DNA from: Oscillospiraceae bacterium
Lineage (GTDB): Bacteria; Bacillota; Clostridia; Monoglobales; Monoglobaceae
Length of the DNA stretch: 64,000 bases
Assembly: GCA_015068605.1 (NCBI GenBank)
Contig: SVKF01000002.1
Span: 80,402-144,401 of the forward strand
Direction of reading: 5' to 3'
How positions within the stretch are numbered: position 1 is the stretch's first letter; each line of letters starts with the position of its first letter. The notes beneath the pieces were generated by a model. It was given only the letters and a program-made list of their open reading frames with translations. It had not been told where the DNA came from and did not search any database. The position numbers and the translations under genes were made by a program. This document shows positions 35,229 through 43,838 of this stretch, one piece after another.

Positions 35229-36313
35229 TATCCCTGCTTGATATTATTTTTGAATTTTGTGCAGAGCTTCTTGTATATAACGGAAAATATTAAAGAGATG
35301 ATAAATACAATCAACGGTATCAAATATACAGAGGACAACGGGGTTATTATATCAAGAGAAATTTTATTTGATACAGTGCGTTTTATCAGTGGTTCTGCAA
35401 GAAAGAGGATTTTCTGCATAATGCCTATGGCGAAAATAATCATAGGATGAATGATATATATTATAAGAGAATGATTTTTCCCCCATAAACTGACTTGGTT
35501 AAACCAATTATATCGTACATTTTGCATTTGCATAAATAAGATAAATATTGACACAGCCAAAGGAGTTGTGGTTATGTATTGATCTCTTGTGGCGTTAATT
35601 CCATAATGAAGAAGGATATATTTTTCTGCAAAACCAAGCAGTATGAAAAAGCATATTGTTAAAATCAATATATTTGTTTTCTTGTTTAAACGGTGTTTCA
35701 ATTTGTATATCACATTCCCAATTACAAAATAAGGAAGCCCGACACAAATGAAGTTTCTTACATAATATATGTTAAATTCCCTGCCGAATACCGCTATGGA
35801 ATATTTACCGAACAGAAGGTCTGCAATCAAAAGTAACGGCGTAACGATATACAAAACTCGGAAAATATTGAATTTTGTGCATATCATTGCAATAATAAGG
35901 ACATACAGTATTGAATTGAGATACCATAAGTGAGATGCAAACGGCGATTCGTTAAAGAAAATAAAATTCCCAAGACTCTGAAAAGAGAAAACAGAGGAAA
36001 GCTTTTCGGATAACAAACCGGAATTGTGAGATAAAAGTGTCTGCACGATGGTTGGTGTAAATGCGAATACCAAATAGATTAAGTTTGAAAAAAGAATATA
36101 TTTTAAAATTTTTCTTATTTGCTCAAGCCGGCGGTTTTTATTAACCGTTTCCTCGTAGAAAAAGCCCGTAATCATAAAGAAAACGGGGACCGCAATGCGG
36201 GTTATGGGTATGATGTATTCGTTGGCGTAGCTGTCGGAACAGGAATGAATATACACAACCAAAAATGCACATACAAATTTCAGAAAATCAAGACCTGTGT
36301 AACGGATTTTCAT
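35228..36313 (-). CDS. Acyltransferase 3-family membrane protein
   Basis: A 361-residue protein with about ten membrane segments. The N-terminus IRYTGLDFLKFVCAFLVVYIHS carries the conserved His of this family, and ITRIAVPVFFMITGFF is the next motif. Such enzymes O-acetylate or acylate cell-surface glycans. The ATG at 36313 has GGAGG upstream. A promoter lies upstream on the minus strand (TTTACA 36391-36386, TATAGT 36368-36363). Confidence 0.88.
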   Translation of the reverse strand: MKIRYTGLDFLKFVCAFLVVYIHSCSDSYANEYIIPITRIAVPVFFMITGFFYEETVNKNRRLEQIRKILKYILFSNLIYLVFAFTPTIVQTLLSHNSGLLSEKLSSVFSFQSLGNFIFFNESPFASHLWYLNSILYVLIIAMICTKFNIFRVLYIVTPLLLIADLLFGKYSIAVFGREFNIYYVRNFICVGLPYFVIGNVIYKLKHRLNKKTNILILTICFFILLGFAEKYILLHYGINATRDQYITTTPLAVSIFILFMQMQNVRYNWFNQVSLWGKNHSLIIYIIHPMIIFAIGIMQKILFLAEPLIKRTVSNKISLDIITPLSSVYLIPLIVFIISLIFSVIYKKLCTKFKNNIKQG

Positions 36314-36362
36314 AAATACCTCCAAATTCCAATGATTTATACAAAGCTATGGCTTTTAAATA

Positions 36363-36391
36363 ACTATACCATAATTTTGCGGTTTTGTAAA
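36363..36391 (-). promoter_or_regulatory. Promoter of the acyltransferase gene
   Basis: On the minus strand: -35 TTTACA (36391-36386), a 17-base spacer and -10 TATAGT (36368-36363). Confidence 0.65.
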
Positions 36392-36424
36392 TGAAAAGTT
36401 GAGGCTTTAATATAAAAGCGGATT

Positions 36425-37264
36425 TTATAAAGAAACTTTTGTTGTAACGGCAAGTGTTCCGAGAGAAACTGATGCGGTGGTAAGCTGCGGCTTGTTGCGT
36501 AACTCTTTAAGCTTTTTCCCAAATTCGGTTTCGGTTATCACGGTGGTTTTAAGATACCCGTGCTCATAGGTGTTTAATGTGACATCGTCACCGCAAAGCT
36601 CAATATAATCAGTTCCATCAGCTCTTGTGCAAAGGGGATAAGGAACAGGTATTTCTTCGTTATTCCATGTCAGAACGGGTGAAATCGGTTCTGTGTAAGG
36701 CTCGTATTCGGTTCTTGAACGCCCTTCTTCAAGTTGAATTTGACCGGAAGTGTAATCGTTTACTTCGGATGTTCCTGTTGCGCAGAGGAGAAAATGACAG
36801 TTTTCTCTTGTAATAACAAAACCGGAAGAATAGGATGGTGCAGATATATCGGTTCTTTTTATAGTAAGGACGCCGGGCTCGGGATATTGTTCTGTCTGGG
36901 CAATTCTCATGCAACTTCCGTTCATACCGGTGAATGTGCCGCTCATTATATATACGGTGGAAGGCTTAACTGCAATTATTCCGGAATATCCCGATGTATC
37001 GATTCTTATTTCCTGGTTTGTTCCGGAAGGAGGCCAAAGATGTTCGGTTAAAATGGGATTGAAAAGGTTTTTGCTTGGTTTAAATCCTCCGTAAATAGTG
37101 ATATTATCAGGCTTTTCGTTATATGTTCCGTTTATTTGGAGAGAAGAGCCGGAAAAAGTCTTTTTTTCAAAACCGGCTATTTTATTATCTCCTTTTGTCA
37201 GGGTTGCAGGCATATAATTACCTTTATAAAGTGTGGCTTTTTTGTCGCCCGTGTAAATACTCAT
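36425..37264 (-). CDS. Phage tail-like structural protein, isolated
   Basis: A 279-residue protein opening MSIYTGDKKATLYKGNYMPA, the style of short phage or cargo tail proteins. It continues with a β-rich region (IDTSGYSGIIAVKPSTVYIM, GQIQLEEGRSRTEYEPY) typical of phage minor structural or fibre-associated modules that bind ligands. There is no signal peptide, and no other phage gene is near. It could be a prophage remnant or part of a contractile or secreted particle encoded elsewhere. A good AAGGAG site precedes the ATG, so it seems intact and expressed. Confidence 0.6.
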   Translation of the reverse strand: MSIYTGDKKATLYKGNYMPATLTKGDNKIAGFEKKTFSGSSLQINGTYNEKPDNITIYGGFKPSKNLFNPILTEHLWPPSGTNQEIRIDTSGYSGIIAVKPSTVYIMSGTFTGMNGSCMRIAQTEQYPEPGVLTIKRTDISAPSYSSGFVITRENCHFLLCATGTSEVNDYTSGQIQLEEGRSRTEYEPYTEPISPVLTWNNEEIPVPYPLCTRADGTDYIELCGDDVTLNTYEHGYLKTTVITETEFGKKLKELRNKPQLTTASVSLGTLAVTTKVSL

Positions 37265-37277
37265 ATAAAATCTCCTT

Positions 37278-37302
37278 TTTAGTGTTTATGTTAAACACTA
37301 AA
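37278..37302. promoter_or_regulatory. 11-bp inverted repeat before the phage-like gene
   Basis: TTTAGTGTTTA (37278-37288) and TAAACACTAAA (37292-37302) form a perfect inverted repeat with a 3-base centre, directly upstream of the ribosome binding site. This suggests an operator or a leader hairpin that controls the gene. Confidence 0.55.
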
Positions 37303-37420
37303 ACTATATAAGTATCATAGTGGCATATTATGGCAAAAATAAATTCTTTATGAGCGGAACAAGCTTCTGTACAAAAAAGAGGATGTATTGCACAGCCTCC
37401 GATAAAATATGATTAAATTT

Positions 37421-37951
37421 TTAATAACCGAGAAGAACGGCAAGAAGATCTATGCCCATAACAATAAGGATGATGATTGAAGCGATTTTGAGAACTTTGT
37501 CATTTATGCGGTCAAATAGCTTTTTCAGTAACGGATAAAAGACATAGATGAAAAACATCCCACCAAAGGCTAAAAGTATGCTGTTTTTAAGAAAAATGCG
37601 ACCGTTAAGATTATATTTTTCGTAAGTATAGTCCCACCATCTCTTGTCAAATATAAGCTCCATAATATAACTTGCAAGATATTCCCAAACGGAAACGATA
37701 AAGAAAGCCGAAAGGAAAACCAAAAACGGAGCATAAAAACGACGGGAAAAAGCCAGCTTTTTCAGACAAAAAAGCAGAAAAATGCCGCCAAAGCCATACA
37801 CGGGCAGATAAAAGCCATGCAAATAACCTCGGTTGACAAAGGTGTGATAAACGCTGTATGCCCAAATAACTTCACAAATCCATCCGGATACGCAAAAAAT
37901 AAAAAAATAACAGATATATCTATACCAGGTATCTTGTTTTTTAATTTCCAT
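37421..37951 (-). CDS. Membrane protein of the putative ABC-transporter permease (CmpB-like) family
   Basis: A 176-residue membrane protein with about five hydrophobic segments. FFIFCVSGWICEVIWAYSVY, NRGYLHGFYLPVYGFGG and NGRIFLKNSILLAFGG are characteristic of the family annotated as putative ABC transporter permease (PF06541). Its transport role is unproven and no ATPase gene is adjacent. A GTG at 37960 is an alternative start, with AAGG five bases upstream. Confidence 0.8.
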   Translation of the reverse strand: MEIKKQDTWYRYICYFFIFCVSGWICEVIWAYSVYHTFVNRGYLHGFYLPVYGFGGIFLLFCLKKLAFSRRFYAPFLVFLSAFFIVSVWEYLASYIMELIFDKRWWDYTYEKYNLNGRIFLKNSILLAFGGMFFIYVFYPLLKKLFDRINDKVLKIASIIILIVMGIDLLAVLLGY

Positions 37952-38132
37952 AAATTGCACACCATCCTTAACTAAGTAAAAATATTATAACAGAACGGTA
38001 AGTTTCCGTCAAGTGTTTTTATGATTTGCAAAAACACCTCATAATATATGTAAATTCTTAAGGAATAATATGGAAACAAGAAGCATAATAAAACAAGAGG
38101 GAAAAATAAATAAAAAATTTTGGGTTTAGATA

Positions 38133-38161
38133 TTGACAATTAAGATTAAATATTGTAAAAT
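38133..38161 (+). promoter_or_regulatory. Promoter of the solute-binding lipoprotein gene
   Basis: -35 TTGACA (38133-38138), a 17-base spacer and -10 TAAAAT (38156-38161), about 60 bases before the start codon. Confidence 0.8.
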
Positions 38162-38223
38162 TATATAAAAATGAAGTGCCGTGTGCATCTATTTTAATTT
38201 TTATCAAAAAAGGAGAAATGAAG

Positions 38224-39657
38224 ATGAAAATCAGTTTCAAAAAGACAGCTTGTCTTGCTATGGCTGCAGTTCTTGCAGTATCATGTTTTGCAGGCTGTAA
38301 GAAAACGTCCGACAGAGACGAACAGGGAAGAGTTATTCTTAAGGTAGGCGGATATCCGACAACAGAAGGTCCATCAAAGGATGCTTTCGACGAAAAGGTT
38401 AAGCAGTTTGAGGCGGATAATAAGGACTATAATGGTGGTATTGTTGTTGTAAAGGATACATATGCGTTCAGTGTTGACACATTCTTCTCAAAGGCTGCGG
38501 GCAAAAAGCTTCCGCACGTATTTAACACAGCTTTAACAGAAGTTTCAACTTGTATCAATTCAAGCTATATTAAAGATATTACAGCTGTCGCTGATAAGTA
38601 TGGCTATAATAAGAAGACAATCAACCCGAAACTTTGGGATGGCGTTATTGCTCAGGATAACAAGCTCTACGGTATTCCAACATATACATATGCTTTAGGT
38701 CTTGCGTTTAACGGTAACCTCTTTGAGCAGGCAGGTCTTGTTAATGAAGACGGCACATATATGGTTCCAAAAACATGGGACGAAGTTGCTCAGTTCGCTG
38801 TTCAGATTAAAGAAAAGACAGGTAAAGCAGGATTTATCACGGGTTCAATAAGTAGAATCGGTGGATGGCTCTTCACACCAATCGCTTGGTCTTATGGTGT
38901 TGAATTCATGAAGCAGGATAAGAACGGAAAATGGAAAGCAACATTTGACAGCAAAGAAATGGTAAATGCTCTCCAGTTCTATCATGACTTAAGATGGAAG
39001 TATGATGTTCTTCCTTCTGATATTGGTAACATCGATAATGCTGTTGCTCCTCAGAAGTTGGCTGCAGGTGAAGCTGCAATGCTTCTCCGTGCTCCGGACT
39101 ACTTTGACCAGCTCAGCCAGATGGGCGTTGACATCAAAGACTTCGGTTTGTTCCCACTCCCGGCAGGTCCAAAGCGTCATGTAACATTGCTCGGTGGTAG
39201 CGTATTGATGGTTTCTAACGAAGCTACAGAAGACCAGACTGATGCTGCTTTAAGATGGATAAGCATCACAACTAACCATAAGCTCACAGATACAATCAAA
39301 GAAAACTTCCTTAAGGATATGAAGACAAGAGCAGAAGAAAACAGAGGTATCGGTGTTCTTGAACTTTCTAACTGGTCAGAAGATACAGAGGTTGTTAAGT
39401 TCTCAAGAGAATATGAATTGGAACATGCAAACCTTGACTTAAAGAAGGTTCAGGATTATAACGACTTTGCAACAGGTAAGGCTTATAAGAACATTGAAAT
39501 TCAGCCGGAAGAACCAATGTGTGCTCAGGACTTATATTCAACAGTTGATGCTCTCGTGCAGGAAGTATTTACAAACAAGAATGTTGATATAGCAAAGATT
39601 GTTAAGGAAGCTAATGCTAACTTCCAGAAGGACTATCTCGACACAGTAAATATGTAA
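38224..39657 (+). CDS. Family 1 extracellular solute-binding lipoprotein (sugar ABC importer)
   Basis: A 477-residue lipoprotein. The signal peptide ends in the lipobox FAGC (about residues 20-23). The mature part has the two-lobe fold of family 1 binding proteins (KLYGIPTYTYALGLAFNGNL, FEQAGLVNEDGTYMVPKTWDE, AAGEAAMLLRAPD). Such proteins deliver oligosaccharides to ABC permeases of the MalFG type. No permease or ATPase gene is next to it, so it must use components encoded elsewhere. The ATG at 38224 is chosen because AGGAG lies 8 bases upstream. The glycoside hydrolase genes after it suggest a pectin-derived ligand. Confidence 0.9.
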   Translation: MKISFKKTACLAMAAVLAVSCFAGCKKTSDRDEQGRVILKVGGYPTTEGPSKDAFDEKVKQFEADNKDYNGGIVVVKDTYAFSVDTFFSKAAGKKLPHVFNTALTEVSTCINSSYIKDITAVADKYGYNKKTINPKLWDGVIAQDNKLYGIPTYTYALGLAFNGNLFEQAGLVNEDGTYMVPKTWDEVAQFAVQIKEKTGKAGFITGSISRIGGWLFTPIAWSYGVEFMKQDKNGKWKATFDSKEMVNALQFYHDLRWKYDVLPSDIGNIDNAVAPQKLAAGEAAMLLRAPDYFDQLSQMGVDIKDFGLFPLPAGPKRHVTLLGGSVLMVSNEATEDQTDAALRWISITTNHKLTDTIKENFLKDMKTRAEENRGIGVLELSNWSEDTEVVKFSREYELEHANLDLKKVQDYNDFATGKAYKNIEIQPEEPMCAQDLYSTVDALVQEVFTNKNVDIAKIVKEANANFQKDYLDTVNM

Positions 39658-39671
39658 TATATGTGTAAAGA

Positions 39672-39701
39672 CAACTGCCCGATTTTGGGCAGTTGTTTTT
39701 T
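39672..39701 (+). terminator. Terminator of the solute-binding protein gene
   Basis: CAACTGCCC (39672-39680) pairs with GGGCAGTTG (39687-39695), followed by TTTTTT. Confidence 0.92.
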
Positions 39702-39741
39702 GTATAATAGGAAATTAAAGCTTTCCTATTATACAAAAAAC
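39695..39741. repeat. Perfect 20-bp inverted repeat overlapping the terminator
   Basis: GTTTTTTGTATAATAGGAAA (39695-39714) is fully complementary to 39722-39741 across a 7-base loop. It shares the GTTTTTT tract with the terminator hairpin, so the two RNA folds exclude each other. The arm also holds TATAAT. Confidence 0.75.
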
Positions 39742-39821
39742 AAGATTAAATTTCTTCTGAAAAATTTTAATATGCGAAACAGTAGAGAATATTATTGCTT
39801 TATGACAAAAGGAGATATAAG

Positions 39822-41198
39822 ATGAGTACAGATAAGGTATATGTAACTGATTTTGGTGCTGCTCCGGGGACGGGGAAGGTTTTAACCAAGGCATTTCAAA
39901 ATGCAATAGACCGCTGCTTTCTATCCGGTGGCGGAGAGGTTTTGGTGCCATCGGGCGAATATATTATTGGAGATATAAGACTTCGCAGTAATGTGACACT
40001 TCACCTTATGGAAGATGCAAAGCTTATGGGGAGTAAAAATCCAAAAGATTATATGAACATATATGAAGATGAATTAGAGCCTCTTCCAAAAGAGCAGGCG
40101 ACAAAAGCAATATGGTACAGACCCGGTGAATGGACAAAAATGGGTGGCGGCTTCAAAAAACATTTGTATACCGCCGGAAGCTATTGGAATTACGGTATGA
40201 TTCGAGCTGTTTATGCGGAGAATATTGCGATTATCGGCGAAAAGGGCTCGGTAATCGACGGAAGAAATGTTTATGACCCTGACGGCGAAGAGGAATATAG
40301 AGGACCTCATGGGATAAATATGCATTTTTGTAAAAATGTAAGATTTGACGGATATACTGTTGTTGATGCCGGAAACTGGGCACACGCCATATTTCAGTCG
40401 GAGAATATATCCTTTGAAAATCTCACGGTTGTAAGAGGTCATGATGCTCTCCATACAAGAGCCTGTGATAATGTTTTAATAAATAATTGCAAGCTTGAGA
40501 CAGGTGATGATTGCATAGCCGGATTTAATAACAACAATGTTGTAATAAAAAATTGTGAGTTAAGCTCTGCGTGCAGCGCATTTCGTTATGGCGGAAATAA
40601 TGTATTGATTGAAAACTGTAAGGTCTATGGTCCGTGCAAATATCAATTCAGAGGCTCATTTGCCATAGAGGATAAAGTGGCGGGCGCTCTGTATTCGGAA
40701 AATGGACGAAATAATCTGTTGAGTTTTTACACTAACTTTGTTTCGGATGACCTTCCCGTAAAGATTGCACCGGGAAAAATTGTCGTGAGAAATTGCTCAG
40801 TTAAGGGTGCAGACAGATTTTTGCATTTAAATCTGTCGGGGAACGAACCGTGGCAGAGGGGCAATGCTCCAACCGATATAACCTTTGAAAGCATAAAAGC
40901 GGAGGGTATTGAGAAAGGGTTGACGGCTTACGGAAACGGAGAGCCTGATTTCAGCCTGAAGCTTAAAAATATTGATTATACGGTCAGAGAAGGCTCTGAA
41001 AAGGAACCTTTTATGAGAGTTGCGAATTTTGAAAAGATAGAACTTAAGAATGTCAGAATATACAACTATAAAGGTGAGGCGTTGGTTAAAAGTTGGTCCG
41101 AAGGCGGAGAAATAATCTGCGAGAATGTGGAATATGACGCTGAGAATATCCCTGTGAAAATTAATGCGAAAGAGACATTTGAATGTAATGTTATTTAA
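39822..41198 (+). CDS. Right-handed β-helix protein related to GH28 polygalacturonases
   Basis: A 458-residue protein without signal peptide. The opening VTDFGAAPGTGKVLTKAFQN and GGGEVLVPSGEYIIGDIRLR is typical of GH28 and related β-helix enzymes. The core has LETGDDCIAGFNNNNV (Asp pair) and the repeated CxxVxIxNC pattern of helix coils. The usual GHG and RIK catalytic motifs of GH28 are not visible, so the active site may differ, and it could be a lyase or a glycosidase with other specificity. Ribosome binding site GGAG. Followed 44 bases later by a GH106-like gene, which suggests joint action on rhamnogalacturonan-type material inside the cell. Confidence 0.8.
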   Translation: MSTDKVYVTDFGAAPGTGKVLTKAFQNAIDRCFLSGGGEVLVPSGEYIIGDIRLRSNVTLHLMEDAKLMGSKNPKDYMNIYEDELEPLPKEQATKAIWYRPGEWTKMGGGFKKHLYTAGSYWNYGMIRAVYAENIAIIGEKGSVIDGRNVYDPDGEEEYRGPHGINMHFCKNVRFDGYTVVDAGNWAHAIFQSENISFENLTVVRGHDALHTRACDNVLINNCKLETGDDCIAGFNNNNVVIKNCELSSACSAFRYGGNNVLIENCKVYGPCKYQFRGSFAIEDKVAGALYSENGRNNLLSFYTNFVSDDLPVKIAPGKIVVRNCSVKGADRFLHLNLSGNEPWQRGNAPTDITFESIKAEGIEKGLTAYGNGEPDFSLKLKNIDYTVREGSEKEPFMRVANFEKIELKNVRIYNYKGEALVKSWSEGGEIICENVEYDAENIPVKINAKETFECNVI

Positions 41199-41242
41199 AG
41201 CGGAATGTCAAGGAATATTGAATACAAATTAGGAGATAAATT

Positions 41243-43759
41243 ATGGATAAAAGCGTTTTGGATAATTTAAAGGGAAAACAGCATAACTATATAGCGCCGT
41301 TTTTATGGCTTCATAACGAGGACGATAAATATATTGTTGCGGAAATTGAGCGGATTTTTGAGTGCGGAATACGATCGGTATGCTTAGAGTCAAGAACCCA
41401 CGAGGAGTTTTGCCGTGATGATTGGTGGTCGGATATAAAACTTATATTTGACGAGTGTAAAAAGCGTGATATGAATGTTTGGATACTCGATGATAAACAC
41501 TTCCCGTCAGGCTATGCAAACGGGATTTTTGAAGAAAAATATAAAGAACTCCAATCGTTCGGGATAACAGAAAAGCATATAGATGTTGCAGGCCCTGTTA
41601 AGGACGGTTGTGCTATGGCATCATGCCATCTTGAAGAAAATGAGGATGAAATGGTTGGGGTGTTTGCCTTAAAGCATATTCCAAACACCGAAAAATACAG
41701 CGAAATAATGGATATAACCAACGGATTATCAGGTGATATGGTCTATTTTGATTTACCGGAGGGAATGTGGCGAATTGTCTTTGCTATTAAGACAAAAAGC
41801 GGAAAATGGGAAAGACATCTGCCATTTTGCGATATGCTAAATCCAAAAGCTATCGACCTTTTTATCGAGGAAGTTTATCAGCCTCACTATGACAGATTTT
41901 CTGAATATTTCGGGAACACATTTTTGGGCTTTTTCTCCGACGAACCAAGCTTTTTGAATAATACAGCCAACGGAAGCTCTACTGTCATGGGAATTCCGTT
42001 TGCTCATCACCCATGGAACGACAACCTTAAAGAGAAGATAGAGCTTAAAAATCTCGCAGGACTTTGGTTTGATATTGAAAATGTATCTGACGAAATAAGA
42101 TATTCGTTTATGGATACAATAACAAAAGCGTACAGCGAAAACTTCTGTGGCAAGCTTGGCGATTGGTGTCGGGAGCACAATGTTTTATATATAGGTCATA
42201 TTATTGAGGATAATAATACCCATGCAAAAACAGGACACGGTCCGGGGCATTATTTCCGTGCCATTGAGGGGCAGGATATGTCAGGGATTGATGTTGTTCT
42301 CCATCAGATTATTCCTGGACTGACAGAATGCAGTAATGCAGGCTGTGTTTCCTATAAGCATATGGAAAATGATTTTTTCCATTATTATCTCGGTAAGCTT
42401 GCATCGTCCTTTGCCCATATTGATGAAAAGAAAAAAGGCAGAGCGATGTGCGAAATTTTTGGCGCTTATGGCTGGGCAGAGGGAACGAAGATAATGAAAT
42501 ATCTTATGGACCATATGTTCGTTCGGGGCATAAATTATTATGTTCCGCACGCATTTTCGCCAAAGCCGAATGATGATGATTGTCCGCCGAATTTCTATGA
42601 CACGGGCAAAAATCCGCAGTATAAATTCTTTAAGAGAAATATGGACTATATGAACATAATGTGTAATATGCTCTCTGACGGAAAGCATATTTCAACCTGT
42701 GCGATTTTATATGATGCGGAAAACAGATGGGTAAATAAAGATTTTCTGCCCCTTGAAAAAATTGCAAAGAAGCTTTATGATAACCTTTTTGACTATGACA
42801 TTATTCCTGCGGATTATCTTGATAAAATAAAGGACGGCGCATTAAACGGGGAGAAATATAATGTTTTAATCGTGCCTTATTCGGAGTGTATTCCAAACGA
42901 GGTTATGGAAAAGCTTCAAAAAGCCGATATAAAGGTTATAGCGGTTTCCGAAAACGAATGGGAGACACATTTTGAGAATGTAACCCTTGATAATCTTATT
43001 GCGTATATGACAAAAAATGGTTTTGCGGATGCAACAGCCGATTATGACGGCATATTCTTAAGATATTATCACTATACAAGAGATAACGCCCATATCTATA
43101 TGCTTAGCAACGAGGATATAAATAACGAGATTAACACAAAGCTTAATCTTTCGGCGTTTAACGGCGGAAAATATATCGAGTATGACGCCTTTGAGAATAA
43201 GGCGGTTATTAAGGAAAGCGACGGCGAAATCGAGCTGAGCCTTCCGCCTTATCATTCAAGACTTATCATATTCGGGAATGTTGATTTTAACGGAATTCCA
43301 AAGCTTGAGAAAACGGAAATAAAGGAAGAAAAGACACTCAACCTTGAATATAAAATAAGCGTTGCAGAGCGGAATGAAGAGGAGTTTAAACCCTATAAAA
43401 CAACGGATAAGCTTTTTAACATAACGGGCAGAGATGAGCTTCCTCATTTTTCGGGACACATCAAATACGAAACGGAATTTGATGCGGAAAAAGGGAAATA
43501 TATCCTTGATTTAGGATATGTGGGCGAGGTTGCCGAGCTTTACATAAACGGCGAATTTGTCGGTGAAAAGCTTTTTCCGCCATATAGATTTGATGCTTCG
43601 GATTTCATAAAAGACGGCAAAAACCAAATGGAAATCGTTGTTTCAAACCATAACGGTTTCGCAGTAAGAGACTTTTTCTCAAAATTCCTGCTCTTTGAAC
43701 CGTCGGGACTTTTGGGCGAGGTCAGATTAGAAAAATACACAAACGAAAGTTCGTTATAA
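41243..43759 (+). CDS. GH106-like α-L-rhamnosidase-family protein
   Basis: An 838-residue protein without signal peptide. The N-terminal half matches the GH106 pattern: APFLWLHNEDDKYIVAEIER, SRTHEEFCRDDWWSDIKLIF and MNVWILDDKHFPSGYANGIF. A barrel with FLGFFSDEPSF and a C-terminal jelly-roll galactose-binding-like domain (about 735-830, FSGHIKYETEFDAEKGKYIL, then ELYINGEFVG) follow. The family removes terminal rhamnose from pectic side chains. The sequence is somewhat distant, so activity is inferred. Ribosome binding site AGGAG. Confidence 0.78.
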   Translation: MDKSVLDNLKGKQHNYIAPFLWLHNEDDKYIVAEIERIFECGIRSVCLESRTHEEFCRDDWWSDIKLIFDECKKRDMNVWILDDKHFPSGYANGIFEEKYKELQSFGITEKHIDVAGPVKDGCAMASCHLEENEDEMVGVFALKHIPNTEKYSEIMDITNGLSGDMVYFDLPEGMWRIVFAIKTKSGKWERHLPFCDMLNPKAIDLFIEEVYQPHYDRFSEYFGNTFLGFFSDEPSFLNNTANGSSTVMGIPFAHHPWNDNLKEKIELKNLAGLWFDIENVSDEIRYSFMDTITKAYSENFCGKLGDWCREHNVLYIGHIIEDNNTHAKTGHGPGHYFRAIEGQDMSGIDVVLHQIIPGLTECSNAGCVSYKHMENDFFHYYLGKLASSFAHIDEKKKGRAMCEIFGAYGWAEGTKIMKYLMDHMFVRGINYYVPHAFSPKPNDDDCPPNFYDTGKNPQYKFFKRNMDYMNIMCNMLSDGKHISTCAILYDAENRWVNKDFLPLEKIAKKLYDNLFDYDIIPADYLDKIKDGALNGEKYNVLIVPYSECIPNEVMEKLQKADIKVIAVSENEWETHFENVTLDNLIAYMTKNGFADATADYDGIFLRYYHYTRDNAHIYMLSNEDINNEINTKLNLSAFNGGKYIEYDAFENKAVIKESDGEIELSLPPYHSRLIIFGNVDFNGIPKLEKTEIKEEKTLNLEYKISVAERNEEEFKPYKTTDKLFNITGRDELPHFSGHIKYETEFDAEKGKYILDLGYVGEVAELYINGEFVGEKLFPPYRFDASDFIKDGKNQMEIVVSNHNGFAVRDFFSKFLLFEPSGLLGEVRLEKYTNESSL

Positions 43760-43765
43760 AAATAA

Positions 43766-43818
43766 GGGCATTGCCTCAACTTGGTAAAAAATCACTTGTT
43801 GAGACACGCCCTTTTTTC
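43766..43818. terminator. Shared terminator of convergent GH106-like and phosphatase genes
   Basis: GGGC plus CTCAAC pair with GTTGAG plus GCCC around a long loop, followed by TTTTTT on the plus strand. It lies between two converging genes. Confidence 0.7.
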
Positions 43819-43838
43819 ATATCACTAATTGACCATTA

